From assembly GCF_002563715.1 (NCBI RefSeq), contig NZ_PDJJ01000001.1, positions 1,612,001-1,676,000 on the forward strand: a stretch of DNA of 64,000 bases. Direction: 5' to 3'. The notes under the pieces are model-generated. The model ran no database searches and had not been told where the DNA came from. It saw nothing but the letters and a program-made list of their open reading frames with translations. The stretch's first letter is position 1. Every line of letters begins with the position of its first letter. Of this stretch, positions 43,698 to 52,242 are shown piece after piece. Both the position numbers and the translations under genes were made by a program. This stretch comes from Isoptericola jiangsuensis (GTDB lineage: Bacteria > Actinomycetota > Actinomycetes > Actinomycetales > Cellulomonadaceae).

Positions 43698-45013
43698 GCG
43701 ACCCTCCCGGTGAGCGCCGACCAGGCGAGGGACGGGTCGGTGCCGGGCGGGCAGGTGGCGACGCGCCAGCCGGCCGCACGCAGGGCGTCCGCCGTCGGCG
43801 TGACGTCGTGGCGCATCCCGGTGCCGCGCGGGACGACGAGGACGGCCCAGCAGACGCCGTCGGCGCCGAGCGAGGCGAGGGCGTGCCGTCCGGCCTGGTC
43901 GAGGGGACCGACGACGGCCACGGTGATCTCGGACTGGGAGCGGCCGGCACGCACGACCTGCACGGTGCGGGTCAGGGCGCGCACGGCGTCCCCGCCGATG
44001 CCGGTGAGGTCGACGGTGGCGTCGAGGAGGCGGGCCCGCCCGGCGCGGGCGCCGGCGGTGTGCTCGGTGCGCTCGGGGGCGGTGGTCGTCGCGACCAGGC
44101 GGGTCGGGTGCCCGGCCTCGAGGAACGACACGGCGACCGACGCGGCCAGCGACACCGCCCACTCGCCGTCCTCGACGGCCTGGTGCGAGGCCGGACGGGC
44201 GCCGGGGCGGTCCTCGGGAGCCGGCGCGAGCAGCGCCCGGTCGAGCAGCACGGTGACGGGGCGGAACCCGGCGCCCTCGTCGGCCCGCACGATGAGGTGG
44301 CCCTGCCGGGCGGAGGCCGCCCAGTGCACGCGGCGCGGGTCGTCGCCCGCGACGTACTCGCGCAGCACGGTGTCGTCGGTGGCGGACAGCCGGGCGCCGG
44401 TCGCGGCGCGGTCGAGGTCGCCGAGTGCGGGGGCGCGCACGGACAGCGCGGTGGTGCGCGGCCAGACCGCGACGCGGGTGGTGACGCCGAGCGGCTGGGT
44501 GGTGCGCACCAGCCCGAACACGTCGGTGCGCGTGGTCAGGACCGGTCCGAGCCCCCAGCGGCCGCGGCGGACCGGGGTGAGCTGGTAGGTCACGTCGATG
44601 CGGTCCGGCGCGGACCGGACGTGCGCGCGGATGCCGGTGGTCCCGGCGAGCTCGTGGGCGGCCTGCTCGGACAGGCGCAGCCGGGCGAGACGCTCGAACG
44701 CCGCGCCGGTGCGGTGGCGCACCGCGACCCGCAGGGCGGTCGTGGCGGTGCTCCCCGCGACCACGGGGTGCGGGTCGACGGACCGGGTGACGTCGAGCGC
44801 GCCGCGACCGGAGTCCAGGTGCTGCCACGCCAGCGACGCCCAGGCGACCAGGACGACGAGCACCCCGGCGGCGCCGAGCCCCACGAGGTCCGGCAGGTCC
44901 AGCACGACGCCGACGGCCGCCAGCACGCCGCCGGCGCCGAGCAGGCCGCCGCCGCGCGCGGTCGGGCGGACGGCGGCGAGGCGCCGCAGCGGGGTCAGGG
45001 CCCGCGGCCTCAT
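43694..45013 (-). CDS. DUF58 domain-containing membrane protein
   Basis: A 439-residue protein. Two N-terminal membrane helices (about residues 24-62) precede a region with extracytoplasmic-like beta segments, then the DUF58 motif TVLREYVAGDDPRRVHWAASARQGHLIVRADE (near residue 200-230), a von Willebrand A-related fold. The family always accompanies MoxR ATPases and is thought to be a metal-dependent adaptor. Both ends overlap neighbours by four bases, so MoxR, DUF58 and transglutaminase should be made in fixed ratio. Confidence 0.9.
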   Translation of the reverse strand: MRPRALTPLRRLAAVRPTARGGGLLGAGGVLAAVGVVLDLPDLVGLGAAGVLVVLVAWASLAWQHLDSGRGALDVTRSVDPHPVVAGSTATTALRVAVRHRTGAAFERLARLRLSEQAAHELAGTTGIRAHVRSAPDRIDVTYQLTPVRRGRWGLGPVLTTRTDVFGLVRTTQPLGVTTRVAVWPRTTALSVRAPALGDLDRAATGARLSATDDTVLREYVAGDDPRRVHWAASARQGHLIVRADEGAGFRPVTVLLDRALLAPAPEDRPGARPASHQAVEDGEWAVSLAASVAVSFLEAGHPTRLVATTTAPERTEHTAGARAGRARLLDATVDLTGIGGDAVRALTRTVQVVRAGRSQSEITVAVVGPLDQAGRHALASLGADGVCWAVLVVPRGTGMRHDVTPTADALRAAGWRVATCPPGTDPSLAWSALTGRVA

Positions 45014-46065
45014 GCCCGCCGGCCGCCCGCGGCGGGTGCGTGCCCGGCGCCGCCGGCGGGCACCGGGGTGCGGGCGAGGACGTCCTCGACGACCTGCACC
45101 TCGGTGCGGCCGGTGAGGCGGGACTCGGTGGACAGCACGAGGCGGTGGGCCAGCACGGGCACGGCGAGCGCCTGGACGTCGTCGGGCAGGACGTGCAGGC
45201 GGCCCGACATCGCGGCGTGCGCCCGCGCGACGCGCAGGAGCTGCAGGGACGCGCGGGGCGAGGCGCCGAGCCGCAGCCCCTCGTGGTCGCGCGTCGCGCC
45301 GACGAGGTCGACGACGTACTGCTTCACGGCGTTGGAGGCGTGCACGGCCCGCACCCAGCCCGCGAGCCGCGTCATGACCTCCGCAGTGGTGACGGGCTCG
45401 AGGCGGTCGATCGGGTCGACCAGGGCGTGCGAGTCGAGCATCGCGAGCTCGGCGGCCGTCGAGGGGTAGCCGACGGACAGGCGGGCGGCGAACCGGTCCC
45501 GCTGCGCCTCGGGCAGCGGGTACGTGCCCTCCATCTCGACGGGGTTCTGCGTGGCCACGACGAGGAACGGCCTCGGCAGCGGGTGGGTGGTCCCGTCGAC
45601 GGTGACGTGCCCCTCCTCCATACACTCCAGCAGCGCCGACTGCGTCTTGGGCGAGGCGCGGTTGATCTCGTCGCCGATGACGACGTTGTTGAACACGGGC
45701 CCCGGCCGGAACTCGAACTCGCCGGTCGTGGTCCGGTACACGTTCACGCCGGTGAGGTCGCTGGGCAGCAGGTCGGGGGTGAACTGCACGCGGCCGACGC
45801 GGCAGTCGATGCTGCGGGCCACGGCCTTGGCCAGCGTGGTCTTGCCGACGCCGGGGACGTCCTCCACGAGCAGGTGCCCGCCCGCGAGGAGGACGGCGAC
45901 GGTGAGGCGGGCGAGGTCGGGCCGCCCGTGCAGCACGGACTCGATGGCGTGCCGGACCCGGTCGGTGGTGGCGACGAGCTCGCCCAGGCCGTCGCGCAGC
46001 GCGTCCCGGGGGTCGGTGCCGGGTGCGGCGTCCCGCACGGATCCAGGGGCGTGGTCGGGCTGCAT
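45010..46065 (-). CDS. MoxR-family AAA+ ATPase
   Basis: A 351-residue cytoplasmic AAA+ ATPase with chaperone-like activity. Walker A is EDVPGVGKTTLAKAV (near residue 70), Walker B is NVVIGDEINRASPKTQSALLE, sensor 1 is VVATQNPVEMEGTYPLPEAQRDRF, and a lid domain with ASPRASLQLLRVARAHA follows. It likely activates the DUF58 partner. It is the first gene of the operon: a TAGGCT box at 46105-46110 (minus) gives a leader of about 30 bases with GGAGG before the ATG at 46065. Confidence 0.93.
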   Translation of the reverse strand: MQPDHAPGSVRDAAPGTDPRDALRDGLGELVATTDRVRHAIESVLHGRPDLARLTVAVLLAGGHLLVEDVPGVGKTTLAKAVARSIDCRVGRVQFTPDLLPSDLTGVNVYRTTTGEFEFRPGPVFNNVVIGDEINRASPKTQSALLECMEEGHVTVDGTTHPLPRPFLVVATQNPVEMEGTYPLPEAQRDRFAARLSVGYPSTAAELAMLDSHALVDPIDRLEPVTTAEVMTRLAGWVRAVHASNAVKQYVVDLVGATRDHEGLRLGASPRASLQLLRVARAHAAMSGRLHVLPDDVQALAVPVLAHRLVLSTESRLTGRTEVQVVEDVLARTPVPAGGAGHAPAAGGRRA

Positions 46066-46255
46066 CGAAGCGTGCCTCCGCAGGTGACAGGACGTGACGC
46101 GTGAAGCCTAGTGGGTCACGTCACACCCTGCGTGCGGCGACGGCGCGCGCCGTGGCCCTCCACCACGCTCCACCGGGGCGGCGGGCCGTTCACCTGCGGT
46201 GTCGTGCCGGGCGAGGTGAAGAACACGTGCGCAGCGGGTGATAAGACGCGCCCGG

Positions 46256-46290
46256 TGGAGGAAAGTGGAGTAGCGTGGAGCGAGCGGGAG
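46256..46290 (+). promoter_or_regulatory. MraZ operator-like 10-base repeats
   Basis: TGGAG recurs at 46256-46260, 46266-46270 and 46276-46280, then GGGAG at 46286-46290, each exactly ten bases apart. MraZ represses its own operon by binding repeats of a short GTGG/TGGG-type motif at ten-base spacing upstream of mraZ. The repeats lie 21-55 bases before the GTG start. Confidence 0.75.
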
Positions 46291-46310
46291 CCCGAGGGGA
46301 GGTGCGGACC

Positions 46311-46784
46311 GTGGCAGGAGCTTCAGGGGACCAGTTCCCGGGCGGCGGCCTGCTGCTGGGCACGTACACCCCTCGGCTCGACGAGAAGGGGCGGCTCATC
46401 CTGCCCGCGAAGTTCCGCGGCCGTCTGTCCGACGGTCTCGTGATGACGCGGGGCCAGGAACGATGCCTGTTCCTCCTCCCCATGGACGAGTTCTCCCGGA
46501 TGTACGAGCAGGTCCGGCAGGCGCCGGTCACCAGCCGGCAGGCGCGCGACTACCTCCGCGTGTTCCTGTCGGGGGCGTCCGACGAGGTGCCGGACAAGCA
46601 GGGTCGGGTCTCCATCCCGGCGGCGCTGCGCGCCTACGCCGGCCTGGACCGGGACGTCGCCGTGATCGGCGCCGGCACCCGGGTCGAGGTCTGGGACGCG
46701 CAGGCCTGGGAGACCTACCTCGCGGAGCAGGAGTCCTCCTACGCCGAGGTGGCGGAGGAGATCTTCCCGGACCTCCAGTTCTGA
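46311..46784 (+). CDS. mraZ: Transcriptional regulator MraZ
   Basis: A 157-residue ring-forming DNA-binding protein that represses the dcw cluster. It has two SpoVT-AbrB-like halves: [28 protein letters not shown] and [30 protein letters not shown], each with the DxxGR..(I/L)P motif. I chose the GTG at 46311, with AGGGGAGG about nine bases upstream; the in-frame GTGs at 46302 and 46275 would place the start in the ribosome-binding or operator sequence. The first 16 residues before LLGTY are an extension compared with E. coli MraZ. It is the first gene of the division cluster. Confidence 0.92.
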   Translation: MAGASGDQFPGGGLLLGTYTPRLDEKGRLILPAKFRGRLSDGLVMTRGQERCLFLLPMDEFSRMYEQVRQAPVTSRQARDYLRVFLSGASDEVPDKQGRVSIPAALRAYAGLDRDVAVIGAGTRVEVWDAQAWETYLAEQESSYAEVAEEIFPDLQF

Positions 46785-46936
46785 CCACAACCACACACCG
46801 GGCCGGCCCGTCCGGCGAGGCCTCCTCCCGCGAGGGTCTGACGCACTTCCCCGGCGTCAGAACGACGCGGAGGGAGACCTGGCCGGGCGGCCCGGGCCGG
46901 GACGACCCGCAGGACCGCCGCAGGAGAGGAGAGTCC
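46785..46936 (+). other. mraZ-rsmH gap with a small inverted repeat
   Basis: This 152-base gap has CTGACGC (46838-46844) opposed by GCGTCAG (46854-46860) and a ribosome-binding GGAGAGGAGAG before rsmH. I see no promoter or ORF. The repeat could tune read-through from mraZ. Confidence 0.4.
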
Positions 46937-47947
46937 GTGAGCACCGACGACGACCGGCCCGCCCGGGACCGCCACCTGCCCGTGCTGATGCAGCGCTGCG
47001 TCGACCTGCTGGCCCCGGCGCTCGCCGAGCCCGGCAGCGTCCTCGTGGACTGCACCCTCGGCATGGGCGGGCACACCGAGGCCGTCCTGGAGCAGGTGCC
47101 CACCGCGCGCGTGCTCGGTATCGACCGCGACCCGCAGGCCCTGGCGCTGGCCTCGGCCCGCCTGGCGCGGTTCGGGGACCGGTTCGTCCCCGTGCACGCC
47201 GTCTACGACGAGATCGGTGACGTGGTGGACGAGCACGCGGACGGCGCCGTCCAGGGCGTCCTCATGGACCTCGGGGTGTCCTCGCTGCAGCTCGACGAGT
47301 CGGAGCGCGGCTTCTCGTACGCCCAGGACGCGCCGCTCGACATGCGGATGGACCAGTCCCGCGGCATGACCGCGGCGGACGTGCTGAACACCTACGACGA
47401 GCGCGACCTCGTGCGGATCCTGCGCGACTACGGCGAGGAGCGCTTCGCCCAGCGCGTGGCCCGCGCGATCGTGCGCCGCCGCCAGGAGCGGCCGTGGGAG
47501 CGCACGGCGGAGCTCGCCGACGTGGTCCGCGGCGCGATCCCCGCGGCGACGCGCAAGACCGGCGGCAACCCGTCCAAGCGCACGTTCCAGGCGCTGCGCA
47601 TCGAGGTCAACGGCGAGCTGGAGGTGCTCGAGCGCGCCGTCCCGGCCGCGATCGAGGCGCTCGCGGTGGGCGGCCGGATCGTCGTGGAGTCCTACCAGTC
47701 GCTGGAGGACCGCATCGTCAAGCGCGCCATCGCCCGCGGGACGACGTCCAGCGCGCCCCCCGGCCTGCCGGTGGAGCCCGAGACGCACAAGCCGTACCTC
47801 GAGGCCCTCACGCGGGGCGCCGAGGAGGCGGACGACGCCGAGCTCGAGCGCAACCCCCGGTCCGCCTCGGTGCGCCTGCGCGCCGCCCGCCGGCTGCGAC
47901 CCACCCCCGACCACCTGCTCGGCACCTCCCGGAAGGAGTCGCGATGA
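46937..47947 (+). CDS. rsmH: 16S rRNA (cytosine1402-N4)-methyltransferase RsmH
   Basis: A 336-residue SAM-dependent methyltransferase that modifies C1402 in the ribosomal P site. The SAM motif is [16 protein letters not shown], with [44 protein letters not shown] and [16 protein letters not shown]. It is full length. The GTG at 46937 has a purine-rich ribosome-binding stretch; frames open upstream run through the gap. The stop overlaps ftsL by four bases (ATGA). Confidence 0.96.
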   Translation: MSTDDDRPARDRHLPVLMQRCVDLLAPALAEPGSVLVDCTLGMGGHTEAVLEQVPTARVLGIDRDPQALALASARLARFGDRFVPVHAVYDEIGDVVDEHADGAVQGVLMDLGVSSLQLDESERGFSYAQDAPLDMRMDQSRGMTAADVLNTYDERDLVRILRDYGEERFAQRVARAIVRRRQERPWERTAELADVVRGAIPAATRKTGGNPSKRTFQALRIEVNGELEVLERAVPAAIEALAVGGRIVVESYQSLEDRIVKRAIARGTTSSAPPGLPVEPETHKPYLEALTRGAEEADDAELERNPRSASVRLRAARRLRPTPDHLLGTSRKESR

Positions 47948-48366
47948 GCGCCCTGCGAGCTCCCGCCGTCCTGCCCGCCCGCCGGGGCGAGCCCACCCCG
48001 CGGCGCGCCCCGCTGCGAGCCCTCGAGGGCGGTGCCGGTCGCCGCCTCGACGTCGTGCGGGCGCCGCTCCAGGCGACGTCGGGCGTGCCGTTCATGGTGC
48101 TCTGCGGGCTGGTGCTCGTCGGGGCCCTCATGGCGGCGCTGCTGCTGAACACGCACATGGCACGCGGGTCCTACGAGATGTCGCGGCTGCAGCGCGAGGT
48201 CGGCCTCGTGGCGCAGGACGTCCAGGAGGTGCAGGCGCAGCTGCGCTCCGCGGAGGCGTCGCTGCCGCAGCAGGCGTCGCGCCTCGGCATGGTGCCCGCC
48301 GACGACGTGACGATGTTCTCCGCCGTCGACGGCACGATCGTCCCGGAGCCGGTGGAGGAGCCCTGA
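47944..48366 (+). CDS. ftsL: FtsL-like divisome protein
   Basis: A 140-residue bitopic protein in the ftsL position. A basic cytoplasmic tail (about 50 residues) is followed by one helix (about residues 52-72, [22 protein letters not shown]) and a coiled-coil stretch ([29 protein letters not shown]). FtsL joins the FtsQ-FtsB complex and activates the FtsW-FtsI synthase. Sequence similarity in this family is low; the call rests on architecture and position. Confidence 0.88.
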   Translation: MSALRAPAVLPARRGEPTPRRAPLRALEGGAGRRLDVVRAPLQATSGVPFMVLCGLVLVGALMAALLLNTHMARGSYEMSRLQREVGLVAQDVQEVQAQLRSAEASLPQQASRLGMVPADDVTMFSAVDGTIVPEPVEEP

Positions 48367-48374
48367 GCGCGACA

Positions 48375-48413
48375 CGCCCGACCGACCCCCGCGGATCGGG
48401 GGCGGGTCGGGCG
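48375..48413 (+). terminator. Intra-operon hairpin between ftsL and ftsI
   Basis: CGCCCGACC (48375-48383) pairs with GGTCGGGCG (48405-48413) and CCCCCG (48386-48391) with CGGGGG (48397-48402), with a small internal bulge and a 5-base loop. It ends 12 bases before the ftsI start. A CACGAT box at 48414-48419 lies six bases before that GTG and may be a weak leaderless promoter. Confidence 0.5.
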
Positions 48414-48425
48414 CACGATCGGGGG

Positions 48426-50618
48426 GTGAGCAAGCAGACCCCGCGCCGTGCACCGGCGACGCCCCGCGGATCCGCCGGGTCGGGCGGCGCCCGGTCGACC
48501 GGGTCGGGGCGTTCGGGCGCGTCGTCCGGCGGATCGCGCGGCACGTCGGCGAACGCCCCGCGGAGCACCCCGCGCGGCACCCCGCCGCGTGCGGGGTCGG
48601 GCGCGTCGAAGGCGTCCTCGACGTCGTCCACCGGTGCGTCCGGCACGGCGGCGAAGCGGTCGGGCACGGCGTCGGGCGGGAGCGCCCGGACCACGAACCG
48701 TTCCGGTGGCGGTGCCCGGACCACCGACCGCTCCGGCGGCGGGCGCACGCCCGCGGTGCGCGGCACCGCGGCGGCCCGCACGTCGTCGCGCCGACCGGCC
48801 CGGACCGGACGGCGCCGGGTCGCCCCGGCCGTGCGGACCCCGCGGGCCGCCACGGTGCGAGCGGCGGGCGACCCCGCGCGCCGGCAGCGCTGGCTCATCG
48901 TGCTGGCGGCGCTCGTCGTGGCGGTGTTCGTGGGCCGCCTCGTGTGGGTCCAGGTGATCCAGGGTCCGACCCTGGCGTCGGCGGCGCAGCAGGCGCGGCT
49001 GGCCACCCAGGTGACCCTCGCGCACCGCGGCGACATCCTCGACGTCGACGGCACGGTGCTGGCCACCTCGGTGGACCGCTACACGGTCGTCGCCGACCAG
49101 CAGCAGATCCAGTCGTTCCGCGGCAACGGCCGCCGCGACGCCGAGGGCGAGCCGGTGCAGGACGGCGCGCTCGGGATCGCGCAGCTCCTCGCCCCGGTGC
49201 TCGACAAGGAGAAGGCGACGCTGGCCGCCCGCCTCAACGGCGAGGACCGCTACGTGGTCCTGGCGCGCGACGTCGTGCCGGAGGTCCAGCGGGCCGTCGC
49301 GGCGCTCGAGCTGCGCGCCTACCTGCGGACCGACCTCACGTCCGAGCGCACCTATCCCGCCGGGACGGTGGCGGGCCCGTTGCTCGGCTACGTCAACAGC
49401 GACCAGGACGGGCTCGGCGGCGTCGAGGCGGCCTGGGACGACGTCCTGGCGGGCACCGACGGGTCCCACACGTACGAGCGCGGCCGGGACGGCGCGCAGA
49501 TCCCCGTCTCGGAGATCGAGTCGGTGCCGGCCGTCCCCGGGCAGGACGTCCTGCTGACCGTCGACTCGGACGTCCAGTGGAAGGCCGAGGAGCTCCTCGA
49601 CCAGGCGGTGAGCGACACGGGCGCGGCCTACGCCATCGCCGTCGTCCAGGACGTCGCCACGGGCCAGGTCGTGGCCATGGCGGACTCGGGCGACGTCGAC
49701 CCCAACGACCGCTCCACCGACCAGGTCGCCCAGGGCTCGCGGGCCGTCAACGTCGTCTTCGAGCCGGGCTCGACCGGCAAGGTGGTGGCGATGGCCGCGG
49801 CGCTGGAGGGCGGCTACTGGGAGCCGACCGACGAGTTCGAGGTGCCGGACACCTACACGGTCGACGGGGAGACGTTCCGCGACTCCCACGCGCACCCGGT
49901 GGAGCGGTGGACCCTGGCGGGGATCTTCGCGCAGTCCTCCAACACGGGCACCGTGATGATGGGGCAGGACATCCCGTTCGCCGTGCGGTACGACTACCTG
50001 CGCAAGTTCGGGTTCGGGCAGCGCACCGCCCTCGGCATGCCGGGGGAGAGCGCGGGCCTGCTGCCCGCCGAGAACGTCGACGAGGTCGAGAACCGCACGC
50101 CGTACACGATCCTGTTCGGCCAGGGCGTGGCGGTGAGCGCGATGCAGGCCACCCAGGTGTTCTCCACGGTCGCCAACGACGGCGTGCGGATGCCGGCGTC
50201 GCTGGTCGCCGCGACCCGGACGAGCACGGGGGAGACGACCCCGGTCGACCCGGGGGAGGGGACCCGTGTCGTCTCGGCCGAGACCGCGGGCCGGCTCATG
50301 CGGATGATGGAGTCCGCCACCAGCGCCGAGGGCACCGGCTCCGCGGCCCAGGTCCCCGGCTACCGGGTGGCGGGCAAGACGGGCACCGCGCAGATGTTCG
50401 AGGGGGGCGGCACCACGTACGTCGCCTCGTACATCGGGGTCGCCCCGGCGGACGACCCCCGCTACACGGTGTCGGTGTTCCTCAAGAGCCCGCGCTCGTC
50501 CATCTACGGCGGCGTGGTCGCGGCGCCGGTGTTCTCCGAGCTGATGGGCTACACGCTGCGCAAGGCCGGCGTCCCGCCGTCGCAGGAGCCCTTCAAGCCC
50601 TTCCCGACGACCTGGTGA
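48426..50618 (+). CDS. ftsI: Septal peptidoglycan transpeptidase FtsI (class B PBP)
   Basis: A 730-residue penicillin-binding protein that cross-links septal peptidoglycan with FtsW. An unusually long, disordered cytoplasmic N-terminus (about 150 residues, rich in Ser, Gly, Ala, Arg and Thr) precedes one membrane helix (about 156-176), the dimerisation domain (from RGDILDVDGTVLATS) and the transpeptidase domain with Ser449-x-x-Lys452 (EPGSTGK), Ser504-Ser-Asn506 and Lys651-Thr-Gly. All active-site motifs are intact; no PASTA domains are present. The GTG at 48426 is the first start in the frame after the upstream hairpin; internal starts would shorten the disordered tail. Confidence 0.94.
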   Translation: MSKQTPRRAPATPRGSAGSGGARSTGSGRSGASSGGSRGTSANAPRSTPRGTPPRAGSGASKASSTSSTGASGTAAKRSGTASGGSARTTNRSGGGARTTDRSGGGRTPAVRGTAAARTSSRRPARTGRRRVAPAVRTPRAATVRAAGDPARRQRWLIVLAALVVAVFVGRLVWVQVIQGPTLASAAQQARLATQVTLAHRGDILDVDGTVLATSVDRYTVVADQQQIQSFRGNGRRDAEGEPVQDGALGIAQLLAPVLDKEKATLAARLNGEDRYVVLARDVVPEVQRAVAALELRAYLRTDLTSERTYPAGTVAGPLLGYVNSDQDGLGGVEAAWDDVLAGTDGSHTYERGRDGAQIPVSEIESVPAVPGQDVLLTVDSDVQWKAEELLDQAVSDTGAAYAIAVVQDVATGQVVAMADSGDVDPNDRSTDQVAQGSRAVNVVFEPGSTGKVVAMAAALEGGYWEPTDEFEVPDTYTVDGETFRDSHAHPVERWTLAGIFAQSSNTGTVMMGQDIPFAVRYDYLRKFGFGQRTALGMPGESAGLLPAENVDEVENRTPYTILFGQGVAVSAMQATQVFSTVANDGVRMPASLVAATRTSTGETTPVDPGEGTRVVSAETAGRLMRMMESATSAEGTGSAAQVPGYRVAGKTGTAQMFEGGGTTYVASYIGVAPADDPRYTVSVFLKSPRSSIYGGVVAAPVFSELMGYTLRKAGVPPSQEPFKPFPTTW
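48684..48743 (+). repeat. 30-base tandem repeat in the ftsI N-terminal region
   Basis: Two 30-base units (48684-48713 and 48714-48743) encode ARTTNRSGGG and ARTTDRSGGG. The copies differ at a few bases, mostly silent. It is a small in-frame duplication in the disordered tail. Confidence 0.7.
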
Positions 50619-50633
50619 CGTGGCCGCAGCAGG

Positions 50634-50646
50634 TAGGTTCTACCCC
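50634..50646 (+). promoter_or_regulatory. Possible internal leaderless promoter of murE
   Basis: TAGGTT at 50634-50639 lies seven bases before the murE GTG at 50647 and after the ftsI stop, suggesting a second transcription start inside the dcw cluster. Confidence 0.5.
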
Positions 50647-52242
50647 GTGACATCCCCGACCGCTCGCATCCGCCCCACGGTGCCCTCGCCCCGGTCGCTG
50701 GCCGACCTCGCCGCCGCCTTCGGGCTGGCGGCCACCCGTCCCGTCCCCGCGCAGGCCCAGGTCAGCGCGGTGGCGAGCGACAACCGGGTGGTGGCCGACG
50801 GGGACCTGTTCGTCGCGCTGCCGGGCGCCCGGGCGCACGGCGCCGACTTCGCCGCCGACGCCGTCCGGCGGGGTGCGGCGGCGGTGCTGACCGACGCCGC
50901 CGGCGCGGAACGCCTGGCCGACCTCGACGTGCCGGTGCTGGTGGCCGACGAGCCGCGCACCGTCCTCGGCCCGGTGGCCGCGTGGGTGCACCGCGAGCCC
51001 GCCGAGCAGCTCGCGACGTTCGGCGTGACGGGCACCAACGGCAAGACCACGACCTCCTACCAGGTGGACCACCTGCTGCGGGCGCTCGGACGGCGCGGCG
51101 GCCTCGTCGGCACGGTCGAGACCCGGGCCGGGGACCAGGTGCTGCCCAGCCGCCTCACCACGCCCGAGGCCGCGGACCTGCAGGCGCTGCTGGCCGCGAT
51201 GCGGGAGCTCGGCGTCGACGCCCTGACGATGGAGGTCTCCTCCCACGCGATCGCGATGCACCGCGTGGACGGGGTCGTCTACGACGTGGCGGGCTTCACG
51301 AACCTCAGCCAGGACCACCTCGACTTCCACGGGGACCTGGAGTCCTACTTCGGGGCCAAGGCCGAGCTCTTCACGCCCGCCCGGTCGCGCCGCGCCGTCG
51401 TCGTGGTGGACGACGTGTGGGGCGAGCGCATGGCGGCCGCGGCCACGGTTCCCGTGGAGACGGTGCGCACGGTGCCGGCGCCCGCGGGCGCCCCGGCCGC
51501 CGACTGGACGGTCGACCACGTCGAGCCGCACGGCACCGGCTCCGCGTTCACCCTGACGCACGCTGACGGGCGCACGCTGCGCACCGCCACCTCGCTGCCC
51601 GGCGGCTTCAACGTCGCCAACGCCGCCCTGGCCGTCGTCATGGTGCTCGCCTCCGGTGTGCCGGTGGGCGACGTCGCGGCCGCGCTGGACGCCGCCGACG
51701 GCCTCAGCGCCCGCGTGCCGGGCCGCATGGAGGTCGTCGCGCCCGGCGACGCGGCCGACCCGCGCGTCGTCGTCGACTTCGCGCACAACACCGACGCCCT
51801 CGAGCTGGCGCTCGCCGCGCTGCGCCCCACCACGCCGGGACGGCTCGTCGTCGTCTTCGGCGCCACGGGCGACCGCGACCCGGGCAAGCGCGGCGCGATG
51901 GGCGCGGCCGCCGTCGCCGGAGCCGACGTGGTCGTCGTGACCGACGACGACCCGCACGACGAGGACGCCGCCGTCGTGCGCGCCGCCGTGCTGGCCGGGG
52001 CGCGCGAGGCGCTCGCCGCCGCCCGGGCCGCCGGGCGCGAGGTGTCGCTCGTCGAGGTGGCCCCCCGCGCGGACGCGATCCGCCGGGCCGTCCTCGACGC
52101 GGCCCCGGGGGACACGGTGCTGGTCGCCGGGCGCGGCCACGAGACCATCCAGGAGGTCGGCGGGGTCGACCTCGAGCTGGACGACCGCGTCGAGGCGCGC
52201 ACCGCGGTGCACGCCCGCGCAGAGAGGAACACCTCCGCATGA
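50647..52242 (+). CDS. murE: UDP-MurNAc-tripeptide synthetase MurE (lysine/ornithine-type motif)
   Basis: A 531-residue ATP-dependent ligase that adds the third residue to UDP-MurNAc-L-Ala-D-Glu. The ATP loop is GVTGTNGKTTTSYQ (about residues 125-138), followed by SSHAIAMHRVDGVVYDVAGFTNLSQDHLDFHG and the carbamylated-lysine region. At residues 433-437 it reads DDDPH, where meso-diaminopimelate enzymes have DNPR, whose Arg holds the second carboxylate. The missing Arg points to L-lysine or L-ornithine as substrate, as in many Micrococcales. I chose the GTG at 50647 after a TAGGTT box. The stop overlaps murF by four bases. Confidence 0.94.
   Translation: MTSPTARIRPTVPSPRSLADLAAAFGLAATRPVPAQAQVSAVASDNRVVADGDLFVALPGARAHGADFAADAVRRGAAAVLTDAAGAERLADLDVPVLVADEPRTVLGPVAAWVHREPAEQLATFGVTGTNGKTTTSYQVDHLLRALGRRGGLVGTVETRAGDQVLPSRLTTPEAADLQALLAAMRELGVDALTMEVSSHAIAMHRVDGVVYDVAGFTNLSQDHLDFHGDLESYFGAKAELFTPARSRRAVVVVDDVWGERMAAAATVPVETVRTVPAPAGAPAADWTVDHVEPHGTGSAFTLTHADGRTLRTATSLPGGFNVANAALAVVMVLASGVPVGDVAAALDAADGLSARVPGRMEVVAPGDAADPRVVVDFAHNTDALELALAALRPTTPGRLVVVFGATGDRDPGKRGAMGAAAVAGADVVVVTDDDPHDEDAAVVRAAVLAGAREALAAARAAGREVSLVEVAPRADAIRRAVLDAAPGDTVLVAGRGHETIQEVGGVDLELDDRVEARTAVHARAERNTSA

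Noticed and set aside
46463-46936. Longer RsmH starting inside mraZ
   Set aside because: The upstream residues are the shadow of mraZ in another frame and lack similarity to RsmH; the GTG at 46937 has a clear ribosome-binding site.
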